Below are positions 44,261 to 52,951 of a DNA stretch of 64,000 nt, piece after piece. Source of the stretch: Actinomadura litoris (GTDB lineage: Bacteria > Actinomycetota > Actinomycetes > Streptosporangiales > Streptosporangiaceae). Under the pieces are notes generated by a model. The model was not told the DNA's origin. It worked only from the letters and a program-made list of their open reading frames with translations, and made no database searches. The stretch is from positions 496,001 through 560,000 of the forward strand of contig NZ_WOFH01000002.1 in NCBI RefSeq assembly GCF_009733595.1, read 5' to 3'. Position numbers and translations under genes: made by a program. Numbering within the stretch: position 1 is the stretch's first letter; each line of letters starts with the position of its first letter.

Positions 44261-45070
44261 TCACGAGGCACCGCTCCGGAGCGCGAAGTGCCAGCGGAAC
44301 AGCCGGTTCTCGGCCTGCACGAGCAGCGTGTCGCTGATGAGGCCGAGGCAGCCGGCCCACACCGTCCCGGCGAGGACGTCGCGGGTGCCGTCCGGCACGT
44401 TGCTGGCGTTGGCGATGAAGATGCCGAGCCCCTCGCCGAAGCCGGACAGGATCTCGGTGCCGACCGCGAGGATCAGCGCGATCGAGGCGGCGAGCCGCAC
44501 GCCCGTCGCGATGAAGGGCGCCGCGCTGCGCAGCGACACCCGCAGCAGCACCTGCGTGCGGCTGAAGCCGAACGTGCGCAGGGTCTCCTTCGCCGTGGGG
44601 TCGACGTCGTCCAGCCCGTACATCGTGTTGAACAGGATGGGCCAGCTCGCCGCGTACACGATGAGCGGCACCTCCATGCCCAGCCCCGATCCGAGCACCA
44701 GCCCGGCGAGCGGGATGAGCGCGACCGAGGGGATCGGCCGCAGGAACTCCACGATCGCGCGCGCGCCGGTGTTGATCGCCGGGACGCTGCCGAACAGCAG
44801 CCCGAGCGGCACCGCGATCACGATGGCGAAGCCGAGGCCGAGCCCCCACGCGGTCAGCGTGACGCGCACGTTGTGCAGGAACTCCGCGTCGCCGAACAGC
44901 TCGAACGCGCGGGCGACCACGGTGGAGGCCGGGGGCAGGTAGGAACGGTCCACGATCTCGGCCCGCCCCAGGGCCTCGCTCGCGAGGAACAGGACCGCCA
45001 CCCCCACGGCCCCCCGCGCCCACTTGCCTGGGCGCGAGAGACCGCGGGATGACGTCGACTGGTGTGTCAT
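44261..45070 (-). CDS. ABC transporter permease 1, NitT/TauT type
   Basis: 269 residues, six membrane segments. VTLTAWGLGLGFAIVIAVPL, FLRPIPSVALIPLAGLVLGS and the EAA-like loop KETLRTFGFSRTQVLLRVSL. Paralogous to the next permease and co-transcribed with the binding protein, 22 bases downstream of its stop. Confidence 0.88.
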   Translation of the reverse strand: MTHQSTSSRGLSRPGKWARGAVGVAVLFLASEALGRAEIVDRSYLPPASTVVARAFELFGDAEFLHNVRVTLTAWGLGLGFAIVIAVPLGLLFGSVPAINTGARAIVEFLRPIPSVALIPLAGLVLGSGLGMEVPLIVYAASWPILFNTMYGLDDVDPTAKETLRTFGFSRTQVLLRVSLRSAAPFIATGVRLAASIALILAVGTEILSGFGEGLGIFIANASNVPDGTRDVLAGTVWAGCLGLISDTLLVQAENRLFRWHFALRSGAS

Positions 45071-45092
45071 GGGTGAACTCGGTGTCCCGCCG

Positions 45093-46076
45093 TCAGGCCG
45101 TCGGCTGGAAGAGGATGGACTTCAGGTCGGGCTTCTGCTTGAGCAGGCCCGCGGTGGTCATCAGGTCGACGACCCGCTGCATCCGGGTGGTGTTCAGCGT
45201 GGTCGGGTAGCCCGGCAGCGTGATGACCGACGCGACCTGCGGGTCGATCTTGGCGTAGCCGGGCAGGACCTCCTCGACGCGCTTGCGGTCGCCGGTGGCG
45301 ATCCCCTGCGCCTTCATGATGGCCCGCTGGAAGGCCGCCGCCGCCTTGGGGTTCTTGCTGGTGAAGTCCTGCGTGCTGACGTAGCCGCTGATCGGCAGCC
45401 CGGTCACCGGCTCGCTGCCGCCGTCGACCGCCACCCGCGCGCCCTGCTTCTTCTGGGTGTCGGACAGGAAGGGCTCCACGATGTGGACGGCGTCCACCTG
45501 GCCCTTCTCCAGCGCGGCGGCCATCTGCGGGAACGGGATCGCGACGTAGGTGACCTTCGAGGCGTCCACGTTGTTCGCCTTGAGGATCGCGTTCAGCGTC
45601 AGCGACTGGATGTTGTTGAGGATGTTGACCGCGACCTTCTTGCCCTCAAGGTCCTTCGCGGTCTTGATCTTCGAGTCGGACTTGACCAGCACGTTCATCA
45701 TGTTCGAGGTGAGTGTCGCCCCCTCGGCCACGATGCTCAGCTTCAGCGTGCCCTTCTCGTTCGCCTGCAGGAAGGACACGTAGTTGGCGCCGGCGATCAG
45801 GTCCACGTCGCCCTTGGCGAGGGCGGGCAGCGCCTGGATGCTCTGCTGGACCGGCTTGATCTGTACCTTCAGGCCCTCGGCTTCGAACAGCTTCTGCTTC
45901 TGCGCGATGTGCAGGGCCGCGCCGTCCACGAGGGGCAGCGACGCGACCGTCAGTGTCTTCTTTTCCAGTCCCTTGCTACTCCCGGAGGAGTCGTCGGAGT
46001 CTCCGCAACCGACGGCGAGGGAGGCGACCAGGAGAAGAGCACCGAGGAGAACAGAGCGACGTCCGGATTGCCTCAT
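45093..46076 (-). CDS. ABC transporter substrate-binding lipoprotein, SsuA/NrtA-like
   Basis: 327 residues. MRQSGRRSVLLGALLLVASL and the lipobox LAVGC (Cys24), a short Ser/Asp linker, then the periplasmic-binding fold: TVASLPLVDGAALHIAQKQK, LFEAEGLKVQIKPV, DVDLIAGANYVSFL, KDLEGKKVAVNILNNIQ, ALEKGQVDAVHIVEPF. The NMT1/SsuA family binds sulfonates, aliphatic or aromatic acids and pyrimidines. With the decarboxylase in the operon an aromatic carboxylate is the best guess. AAGGAG lies five bases before the ATG. Confidence 0.88.
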   Translation of the reverse strand: MRQSGRRSVLLGALLLVASLAVGCGDSDDSSGSSKGLEKKTLTVASLPLVDGAALHIAQKQKLFEAEGLKVQIKPVQQSIQALPALAKGDVDLIAGANYVSFLQANEKGTLKLSIVAEGATLTSNMMNVLVKSDSKIKTAKDLEGKKVAVNILNNIQSLTLNAILKANNVDASKVTYVAIPFPQMAAALEKGQVDAVHIVEPFLSDTQKKQGARVAVDGGSEPVTGLPISGYVSTQDFTSKNPKAAAAFQRAIMKAQGIATGDRKRVEEVLPGYAKIDPQVASVITLPGYPTTLNTTRMQRVVDLMTTAGLLKQKPDLKSILFQPTA

Positions 46077-46769
46077 GGCACTCCTTACTCATCAGGGGAA
46101 GATGCTGGCGTGGCTGGGTTGACCAGGGCGAAAGAGCCAGGGGGGACGACTGTGGCCACTGTTCCCGCCGCGCCTGATGATCACGTTCGGGGAGAGTATC
46201 GCGGGTTGGGCGTCTTGGGTGGTTTGCTTCCGGATTGCGTGACTGTCTTGTGTCCTGCGGGTCTTGCGTGACGCATGGTACGTCGGCGACTACTCCGTCC
46301 CGCACGTCCCCTGTTCCACTGGTCGGTACGGCCCGTGGGATCGCCGCCGGACGGGGCGGATTCGGTCCGTCCGTCCCGACCCCATTGGTCCTTTCGGTCA
46401 GGAGTGACCGTCCATCGCCGGACGACTCCGGAGAGTGAGCGATCGGACCGGTCCACAAACGGGGTCGCGAAGGTCACGATCTCGAATCGATCCCGGGCGA
46501 ACAGCGGTCGTCACGATCCGAGACCGCTCAAGGACTGAACGAACATGTGCGGAGCGTGACGGACCGTACCCGTGAAAACGGACAGACGGTAACGAAACCC
46601 CGATTGTCGCATTAGTCCATATCGACTCGCCTAGGGTCCTTTGCGGCCCATCCCTGGATGTGCTGCAATGTCGAGCGCCGGAGGCGGAACGATGTTGCAT
46701 TTGGACTCTTCGTGGTGGTTCGGCCACAGAGGATGCGGCACATCGTGATGGAGAGGGTGTTTACGCCGG
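46077..46769. other. 693-bp non-coding region between divergent operons
   Basis: Separates the ABC transporter operon (minus) from the conservon (plus). It is visibly less GC-rich than the coding DNA, and I found no reading frame with a ribosome site or codon bias. TTGCGTGAC occurs twice, at 46235 and 46264 (29 bases apart), the second inside the palindrome GCGTGACGC. It presumably holds the promoters of both operons; I cannot place them with confidence. Confidence 0.5.
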
Positions 46770-49700
46770 ATGCAACCAAGCGACGCAGGTCGCGACCTTC
46801 CTCGACCCGGGGAGGTCGAGGCACGGTCCGATCCTTCACCACGGACGGGCAGCAGGTTCAGCCTGCGGAACTGGCGGGTGCCGCAGCGCCTCGTCGTGCT
46901 GATCCTGGTTCCGACGGTCGCGGCCGTCGCGCTCGCCGGGTTTCGCATCTCGAACTCGGCCGGCCGGACGGAGGCGTACGGGCGGGTCGAGAAGATGGCC
47001 GACCTCGGTGAGCACGTCACCCGGTTCCTCCAGGAGTTCATCGCCGAGCGCGACACCGCCGTCGAGTACATCGCCTCCAACCACGACCCGGCCCTGCTGG
47101 GCGCCTTCCAGGACCGGCAGCGCCGGACCGACGCGCAGCTCGGCCCCGTCCGCTCGGCCGCCGGGCGCATCGACTCCTCCTTCGGCGGCCAGGCCCTGCG
47201 CGACGCCACGGCCGTGCGCGGACGGCTGGACGGCGTCAAGGCGGTCCGCGCCCTCGCGACGAGCACCCGGGTGCCCGCGTTCACCGTCCTGCAGAAGTAC
47301 TCCGAGTCGGCCCGGGAGCTGGCCGGCATCCTCGACGCCCTCTCGCAGAACGTCGCCGACGACCGGCTCGCGGAGGCCAGCCGCGCGCTCGGCTCGCTCG
47401 CGCGCGCCAAGGAGGCCGTCTCCCGCGAGCGCGCCCTGCTGCTCATCGGCGCGCACGGGCACCGGCTCGCCACCGACGAGCTGAACGCGCTCACCGCCGC
47501 GCGCGCGGAGGAGGACAGCGCGATCACCGCCTTCCGCGGCTCCTCCTCGGTCGCCCAGCGCCAGCTCTTCGAGGACACCGTCGTCGGCACCCGCATCGAC
47601 CAGGCCCGCGACCTGCGGCAGCGCGCCATCACCGCGGCCAGCGCGGGGAACGGGCGGCTCCCGGTCACGCTCGGCACCTCGCACGCGGCGCTCGTCATCC
47701 GCAGCGTGATGACCGAGATGGTCGACCAGATGCGCAAGGTCGAGCAGTCGCTGGCCGGCGAGATCAGCAAGATCAGTGACGAGCGGGGCGCCGACGCGCG
47801 GCAGTCGACGATCACCGACGCGATCGTCGCGGCCATCCTGCTGCTGTTCGTCCTGCTGATCACCGCGTTCATGGCGCGCTCGCTGGTCAAGCCGCTGCGC
47901 CGGCTCCAGCAGGGCGCCCTGGAGGTCGCCGGCACCCGGCTGCCCGGCCTGGTCGACCGGCTCCGCGATCCCGAGGCCGCCGCCGGCGGCATCGAGGTGC
48001 AGCCGATCGACATCGACTCCACCGACGAGATCGGCCAGGTGGCCCGCGCCTTCGACGAGGTCCACCGCGAGGCGGTGCGGCTGGCGGCCGACGAGGCCGT
48101 GCTGCGCGGCAACATCAACGCGATGTTCGTCAACCTCTCCCGCCGCAGCCAGTCGCTGATCGAGCGCCAGCTCCGCCTGATCGAGGAGCTGGAGCAGAGC
48201 GAGCGCGACGAGGAGCAGCTCGCCAACCTGTTCCGCCTGGACCACCTCGCCACCCGTATGCGCCGCAACTGCGAGAACCTCCTCGTCCTCGGAGGGCAGG
48301 AGCAGGCGCGGCGGTGGAACCGGCCGGTCCCGCTGATCGACGTCGTCCGCGCGTCCCTGTCCGAGGTGGAGCAGTACGAGCGGGTGGCGCTGCGGGTTCA
48401 GGGCGACATGACGGTCGCCGGCCCCGTCGTCAACGACCTCGTCCACCTGCTGGCCGAGCTGGTCGAGAACGCGACGGTGTTCTCCGCCGAGCACACCAAG
48501 GTCACGGTGTCCGGGCAGATGCTCAGCGGCGGCGGCTCGATGCTCCAGATCACCGACAACGGCGTCGGCATCTCGCCCGAGGAGCTGGAGCAGGCCAACT
48601 GGCGGCTCGCGAACCCGCCGGTCATCGACTTCTCCGCCGCGCGGCGCATGGGCCTGTTCGTGGTCGGCCGCCTCGCCGTCCGGCACGGCATCCGGGTCGA
48701 GCTGCGCGCGGCGCAGGGCGGCGGCCTCACCGCGTTCGTCGTGCTGCCGGACGCCGTGGTCAGCCCTGGCGAGTCCGCCGGGATCGGCTCGCGCGGCTTC
48801 GGCGGCGCCGCGGCCCCCCGCGAGGCGACGGGCGGCGGCGGGCAGCTCGCCGCGCTCACCGCGATCACCGAGCCGCCCGCCCTCGGGGCCGGCGGCGCGG
48901 GCGGCGCGTTCGAGCAGGCCGGCGCGCTCCAGCAGGAGGAGTACGGCTCGGGCCCGCAGCCCGTGCTCGGCACCGGCGGGCAGCCGCAGCTCGGCAGCGG
49001 CGGCCACCCGATGGTCGGCGGCAGCGGCGCGCACCGCGTGGTCGGCGGCGGCACCGGCCCGATGGCCCAGGCCGGGAGCGGCGCGCACGCCACCCCGCCC
49101 GGCCTCACCGGCCCGATCCCGATCGTCCCGCCGGTCGACCAGCGCCCGGCCGACGCCTCGCCCTCCGCCGGCGAGCCCTACCCGTCCGAGCCGTTCGGCT
49201 CCGACGCCTACCCGGTGCAGCCCTACGGGCCCTCCGACGACCGCGGCGCCGCCCGCGCGCCCGGCGAGCTGCCCGTCCGCGAGCCCGGCGCGAACCTGCC
49301 GGGACGGCCGGGCGCCGGCGACGGCCCGAACGGGCTGTTCCAGCCGCGCGGCGAGCAGCGGCCGCAGGCCGAGCAGCCCTCCGCCGAGCGACCGTCCGGC
49401 GAGCGTCCGGGCGGCGCCGCCCGCAACGGGCTCTACCGGCCCGGCCGGCACACCGGCCCCCAGTCCGTCGTCCCCGAGGCGCAGCCCGTGGTGCCCGAGC
49501 CGGGCGCCCCGCGGCACATCCCCTGGGAGACGGGTCCGCTCCAGCAGGTCGGCGGCGACACAGGCCCGCTGCCGTCCGACACCCTCGCCGACGGCTCCCC
49601 AGGCGGCGCGCGATCCCGGCCCAGCGGAGGCGGGGCCCCGTGGGGGGACAACGGCGACCCGGCGGCGCCCGACGAGGCGCGGCCGGCCACGCCCACGCCC

Positions 49701-50393
49701 AACCCGCCGGAGGACGCCATCCCGGAGCCACCCGCCACCGACCAGTCCGGATTCGAGACGCCCGCGCTGGCCGCCGCGGCGGCCGAGCCCGCGCGGATCC
49801 CGCCGCCGCCCCGGCCCGCCGCCGGGCCGAGGCGGGTCCCCGAGCGCTCGCCGATCTTCGACGCGATGCAGTCGGAGTGGTTCCAGCGCAGATCGGACGC
49901 GTCGTCGGGCGAGGATCCGCCGAAGGACTGGGAGTCCCCGGCGGACGCGGGGTTCCGCGCCGCCGAGGCCGTCCGGGAGCCCGTGGCGAGCACGCGCACG
50001 TCCGTCGGGCTGCCCAAGCGGGTGCCGGGCAAGAACCGCGTGCCCGGCGCGGTGGGGCGCCAGGCGCAGGCCGGCCAGGCGGGACAGGCCCAGGCCGGGC
50101 AGGCGCAGGCCGGACAGGGCCAGGCGCAGCCGGGTCAGGGGCAGGGCGGACCGGGGCAGGCCGGTCAGCCGCAGGGCGGCCGTCCGCAGGCGGGGCAGGC
50201 GCAGCCCGCCGCGCAGGACCGCCCGGGACAGGAACCACAGGGCAGGCAGGCGCAGGGCCCGCAGGCCGACGTGGTGCGCAACCGCTTCGCGAGCCTGCAG
50301 CGAGGCGTCCATCGGGGCCGCACCGAGACTCGCGGCGGCACGTCAGGTGAGGCGCCGTCGCAGGGCGACGACGAGACAGGAGGCTCCCGGTGA
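46770..50393 (+). CDS. cvnA: NIT-domain sensor histidine kinase of a cvn conservon (CvnA)
   Basis: 1,207 residues. A membrane segment near 48-66 (LVVLILVPTVAAVALAGFR), an extracellular NIT (nitrate/nitrite-sensing-type) domain to about 345, a second membrane segment (IVAAILLLFVLLITAFMARS), HAMP, and an ATPase domain with LAELVENATVFSAEHTK and ITDNGVGISPEEL. No phospho-acceptor H-box is obvious. The C-terminal 500 residues are a disordered Gly/Pro/Gln tail ending in Gln-Ala-Gly repeats. In conservons this kinase works with the roadblock, DUF742 and GTPase proteins, like a bacterial GPCR-type module. Confidence 0.92.
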   Translation: MQPSDAGRDLPRPGEVEARSDPSPRTGSRFSLRNWRVPQRLVVLILVPTVAAVALAGFRISNSAGRTEAYGRVEKMADLGEHVTRFLQEFIAERDTAVEYIASNHDPALLGAFQDRQRRTDAQLGPVRSAAGRIDSSFGGQALRDATAVRGRLDGVKAVRALATSTRVPAFTVLQKYSESARELAGILDALSQNVADDRLAEASRALGSLARAKEAVSRERALLLIGAHGHRLATDELNALTAARAEEDSAITAFRGSSSVAQRQLFEDTVVGTRIDQARDLRQRAITAASAGNGRLPVTLGTSHAALVIRSVMTEMVDQMRKVEQSLAGEISKISDERGADARQSTITDAIVAAILLLFVLLITAFMARSLVKPLRRLQQGALEVAGTRLPGLVDRLRDPEAAAGGIEVQPIDIDSTDEIGQVARAFDEVHREAVRLAADEAVLRGNINAMFVNLSRRSQSLIERQLRLIEELEQSERDEEQLANLFRLDHLATRMRRNCENLLVLGGQEQARRWNRPVPLIDVVRASLSEVEQYERVALRVQGDMTVAGPVVNDLVHLLAELVENATVFSAEHTKVTVSGQMLSGGGSMLQITDNGVGISPEELEQANWRLANPPVIDFSAARRMGLFVVGRLAVRHGIRVELRAAQGGGLTAFVVLPDAVVSPGESAGIGSRGFGGAAAPREATGGGGQLAALTAITEPPALGAGGAGGAFEQAGALQQEEYGSGPQPVLGTGGQPQLGSGGHPMVGGSGAHRVVGGGTGPMAQAGSGAHATPPGLTGPIPIVPPVDQRPADASPSAGEPYPSEPFGSDAYPVQPYGPSDDRGAARAPGELPVREPGANLPGRPGAGDGPNGLFQPRGEQRPQAEQPSAERPSGERPGGAARNGLYRPGRHTGPQSVVPEAQPVVPEPGAPRHIPWETGPLQQVGGDTGPLPSDTLADGSPGGARSRPSGGGAPWGDNGDPAAPDEARPATPTPNPPEDAIPEPPATDQSGFETPALAAAAAEPARIPPPPRPAAGPRRVPERSPIFDAMQSEWFQRRSDASSGEDPPKDWESPADAGFRAAEAVREPVASTRTSVGLPKRVPGKNRVPGAVGRQAQAGQAGQAQAGQAQAGQGQAQPGQGQGGPGQAGQPQGGRPQAGQAQPAAQDRPGQEPQGRQAQGPQADVVRNRFASLQRGVHRGRTETRGGTSGEAPSQGDDETGGSR
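50050..50235 (+). repeat. Degenerate GQAQA-type repeats in the cvnA tail
   Basis: Roughly 60 codons encode permutations of Gln-Ala-Gly-Gln-Ala (for example QAGQAGQAQAGQAQAGQ) with near-repeats of the 15-base block caggccgggcaggcg. Probably unstable in length between strains; encodes part of the unstructured kinase tail. Confidence 0.7.
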
Positions 50394-50839
50394 GCGGGCA
50401 GGATCTCAACTGGTTGGTGACGAACTTCGCGGACCGGGTCCCGAAGGTCGCGCACGCCGTCGTGGTCTCCTCGGACGGCCTGCCGATGGCCTACTCCTCG
50501 GGCTTCCCGCCCGAGCGCGCCGACCAGCTCTCGGCCATCGCCTCCGGGCTGATGAGCCTGACGCAGGGTGCGGCGAAGATCTTCGACGCGGGCGGTGTGA
50601 GCCAGACCGTCGTCGAGATGGACCGCGGGCTGCTGTTCGTCATGTCGATCACCAACGGGTCGGTGTTCGCGGTGCTCGCCGCGCCCGACTGCGACCTCGG
50701 ACTGGTCGCGTACGAGATGACGCTGCTGGTGGAGCGGGTCGGCCGGGTGCTGACGCCCGCGCTGCGCTCCCCGGAGCAGCAGCCGCCGTACCCGGGACCG
50801 CCGGTGACCGAGATGGGCGCGGGGCCCGCCCGTTATTGA
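50390..50839 (+). CDS. cvnB: Roadblock/LC7-domain protein (CvnB)
   Basis: 149 residues. LNWLVTNFADRVPKVAHAVV, SSDGLPMAYSSGFPPERADQ, LSAIASGLMSLTQGAAKIFD is the Roadblock/LC7 fold as in MglB. In conservons it associates with the kinase and GTPase, and is a likely GTPase-activating or scaffold element. GTG overlaps the cvnA stop (GTGA) with AGGAGG upstream. Confidence 0.94.
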   Translation: MSGQDLNWLVTNFADRVPKVAHAVVVSSDGLPMAYSSGFPPERADQLSAIASGLMSLTQGAAKIFDAGGVSQTVVEMDRGLLFVMSITNGSVFAVLAAPDCDLGLVAYEMTLLVERVGRVLTPALRSPEQQPPYPGPPVTEMGAGPARY

Positions 50840-50869
50840 CCGGACTGACTCTGACGGAGGTCGGGCGAG

Positions 50870-51334
50870 ATGGATCGAGGCAGTTCCTACGGAGGCGGTC
50901 CGGGAGGTCCGGGCGGCCCGGGGCGCTGGCCGGGGGACCAGGGGCGGGTGCCGGGGCAGGGGGGCCGGCCGCCCGCACGCGAGGAGGAGGACGCCAGTTC
51001 GCTGGTGCGCCCGTACGCCGTCACCGGGGGACGCACGAAGCCGCGGTACGACCTGGCCATCGAGGCCCTGGTCACCGCGGCGCCCTACCCGCCGCGGGAC
51101 GTGGCCGTGCTGACCCCGGAGTACCGGGCGATCATGGACCTGTGCCGGTCGGCCCGATCGGTGGCGGAGGTGTCCGCGATGCTCCGCATCCCGCTCGGCG
51201 TCGCGCGGGTGCTCGTCGCCGACATGGCCGTCGAGGGACTGCTGCGCCTGCACCAGTCGCGTCCCACCACGACCGGCGGCCAGCCGGACCTCCGTTTGCT
51301 AGAAAGGGTGCTCAGTGGCCTTCGGAAGCTCTGA
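50870..51334 (+). CDS. cvnC: DUF742 protein (CvnC)
   Basis: 154 residues. A Gly/Pro-rich N-terminus of 40 residues, then SLVRPYAVTGGRTKPRYDLA, PEYRAIMDLCRSARSVAEVS and MLRIPLGVARVLVADMAVEG, which is the winged-helix-like DUF742. GGAGGT before the ATG. Its end overlaps the GTPase start by 20 bases. Confidence 0.94.
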   Translation: MDRGSSYGGGPGGPGGPGRWPGDQGRVPGQGGRPPAREEEDASSLVRPYAVTGGRTKPRYDLAIEALVTAAPYPPRDVAVLTPEYRAIMDLCRSARSVAEVSAMLRIPLGVARVLVADMAVEGLLRLHQSRPTTTGGQPDLRLLERVLSGLRKL

Positions 51335-51950
51335 TCAGGTTCCACCCCCGGGGCCGCACGGCGCAGAGGCCGAGCTGACCTCTGTGAAGATCGTCGTCGG
51401 CGGCGGGTTCGGCGTCGGCAAGACCACCTTCGTCGGGTCGGTCTCGGAGATCATGCCGCTCACCACCGAGGCGGTGATGACGGCGGCGAGCGCCGACGTG
51501 GACGACCTGTCGGCCGTCCCCGACAAGACGACCACCACGGTCGCGATGGACTTCGGCCGCGTCTCGCTCGACCGCGAGCTGATCCTGTACCTGTTCGGCA
51601 CGCCCGGCCAGCACCGCTTCTGGTTCATGTGGGACGACCTGGTCCGCGGCGCGATCGGCGCGGTCGTGCTGGTCGACACCCGCCGCCTGGAGGACTGCTT
51701 CGCCGCCGTCGACTACTTCGAGGAGCTCGGGCTGCCGTTCGTCGTCGGCGTGAACGGGTTCCACGGCGAGTTCCAGTACGCGGTCGAGGACATCCGCGAC
51801 GCGTTGTCGATCAGCGGGCACGTGCCGATCGTCCAGTGCGACGCGCGCAACCGCGAGTCGACCAAGCAGGTGCTGATCACGCTTGTCCAGCACGCGATGT
51901 CGGTGCACGCCACCGCCGCGCCGGGGACGACCTCCCCGAGCTGGACCTGA
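51315..51950 (+). CDS. cvnD: Small GTP-binding protein (CvnD)
   Basis: 211 residues. G1 VVGGGFGVGKTTFVGSVSE, a Thr-rich switch I (DKTTTTVAMDFGRV), G3-like LFGTPGQHRFWFMWDD and G4-like VVGVNGFHG (NGF where Ras-type proteins have NKxD). MglA-like GTPases of this class complete the conservon. GTG start. A 22-base palindrome follows the stop. Confidence 0.94.
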   Translation: MAFGSSDQVPPPGPHGAEAELTSVKIVVGGGFGVGKTTFVGSVSEIMPLTTEAVMTAASADVDDLSAVPDKTTTTVAMDFGRVSLDRELILYLFGTPGQHRFWFMWDDLVRGAIGAVVLVDTRRLEDCFAAVDYFEELGLPFVVGVNGFHGEFQYAVEDIRDALSISGHVPIVQCDARNRESTKQVLITLVQHAMSVHATAAPGTTSPSWT

Positions 51951-51954
51951 TCCT

Positions 51955-51976
51955 CCGGCCGGCGGCCGCCGGCCGG
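51955..51976 (+). terminator. Palindromic hairpin after cvnD
   Basis: A perfect 22-base palindrome whose left arm is CCGGCCGGCGG begins five bases after the cvnD stop. No T-run. Likely the end of the conservon transcript. Confidence 0.55.
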
Positions 51977-52082
51977 GCCCGTGTCGTGTCGCCCACATCC
52001 GGGTGATCTACGGTCGCGTAGGTTGCGTGCACCATGCATCATTGCCAACGTGATCGAGAACGAACGGGCACGGGGGACGGCG

Positions 52083-52856
52083 ATGGCGGAGATGGGGCGG
52101 ATCCGGACGTACGTGGCCCTCGGCGACAGCTTCACCGAGGGCCTGAACGACCCCTACCCGGGTGAGCGGGACCGCTTCCGCGGCTGGGCCGACCGGCTCG
52201 CCGAGCATCTCGACGCCCGCGACCCGGGCCTGCGCTACGCCAACCTCGCGGTCCGCGGCAAGCTCGTCCGGCAGATCGTCGACGACCAGGTGCCGCGGGC
52301 CGTCGAGCTGTCGCCCGACCTCGTGACGTTCTGCGGCGGCGGCAACGACATGCTGCGCCCCGGCGCCGACCCGGACGCGCTCGCCGTGGTCTTCGACGAC
52401 GCCGTCCGGCGGCTGCGCGCCACCGGCGCCCGCGTCGTCGTCTTCACCGGGTTCGACCCGCGCGGGCTGAACACCGCGACGCGCATCCGCGGCCGGGCCG
52501 CGACCTTCAACATGCACCTGCGCGCCATCGCCGACCGCCGCGACTGCGACGTCGTCGACCTGTGGTCGCTGCGCGTGTTCAACGACCGGCGCGCCTGGTT
52601 CGAGGACCGGCTGCACCTGTCGCCCGAGGGGCACCGCCGCATGGCGCTGCGCGTCGCCGAGGTCATCGGCGTCCCGGTCCAGGGCGACTGGCGCGAGCCG
52701 TGGCCGCCGCCGTCCCCCGCCGGCTGGCTCACCTCGCGCCGCGCGGACCTCCACTGGGCCCGCGCGTACCTGCTCCCGTGGATCGGGCGCCGCGCCACCG
52801 GCCGCTCCTCCGGCGACGGTCGCGACCCCAAACGGCCCAACGCGCTGCCGCTCTAG
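52083..52856 (+). CDS. SGNH/GDSL hydrolase
   Basis: 257 residues. TYVALGDSFTEGLNDPYPGE (block I Ser), YANLAVRGKLVRQIVDDQ (Gly block), CGGGNDML (GxND block III) and DRLHLSPEGHRRMA (block V, DxxH). No signal peptide, so probably cytoplasmic, with a basic C-terminal tail of 60 residues. Esterase or lipase type with unknown substrate. ATG 52083 after GGGGGACG; longer frames start at 52050 or earlier. Confidence 0.88.
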   Translation: MAEMGRIRTYVALGDSFTEGLNDPYPGERDRFRGWADRLAEHLDARDPGLRYANLAVRGKLVRQIVDDQVPRAVELSPDLVTFCGGGNDMLRPGADPDALAVVFDDAVRRLRATGARVVVFTGFDPRGLNTATRIRGRAATFNMHLRAIADRRDCDVVDLWSLRVFNDRRAWFEDRLHLSPEGHRRMALRVAEVIGVPVQGDWREPWPPPSPAGWLTSRRADLHWARAYLLPWIGRRATGRSSGDGRDPKRPNALPL

Positions 52857-52951
52857 CGGCGCGACGGGGATGTGCGTGATCGAGCCGGGTCGTAGGGTGC
52901 ATGCGAGACGTACGTCACCCCGACCCGCCGCGTAGGAGAAGGACCCCCCTG

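Noticed and set aside
46836..50312. 1,158-codon antisense frame over the conservon kinase
   Set aside because: Low-complexity shadow of cvnA; no ribosome site, no domain.
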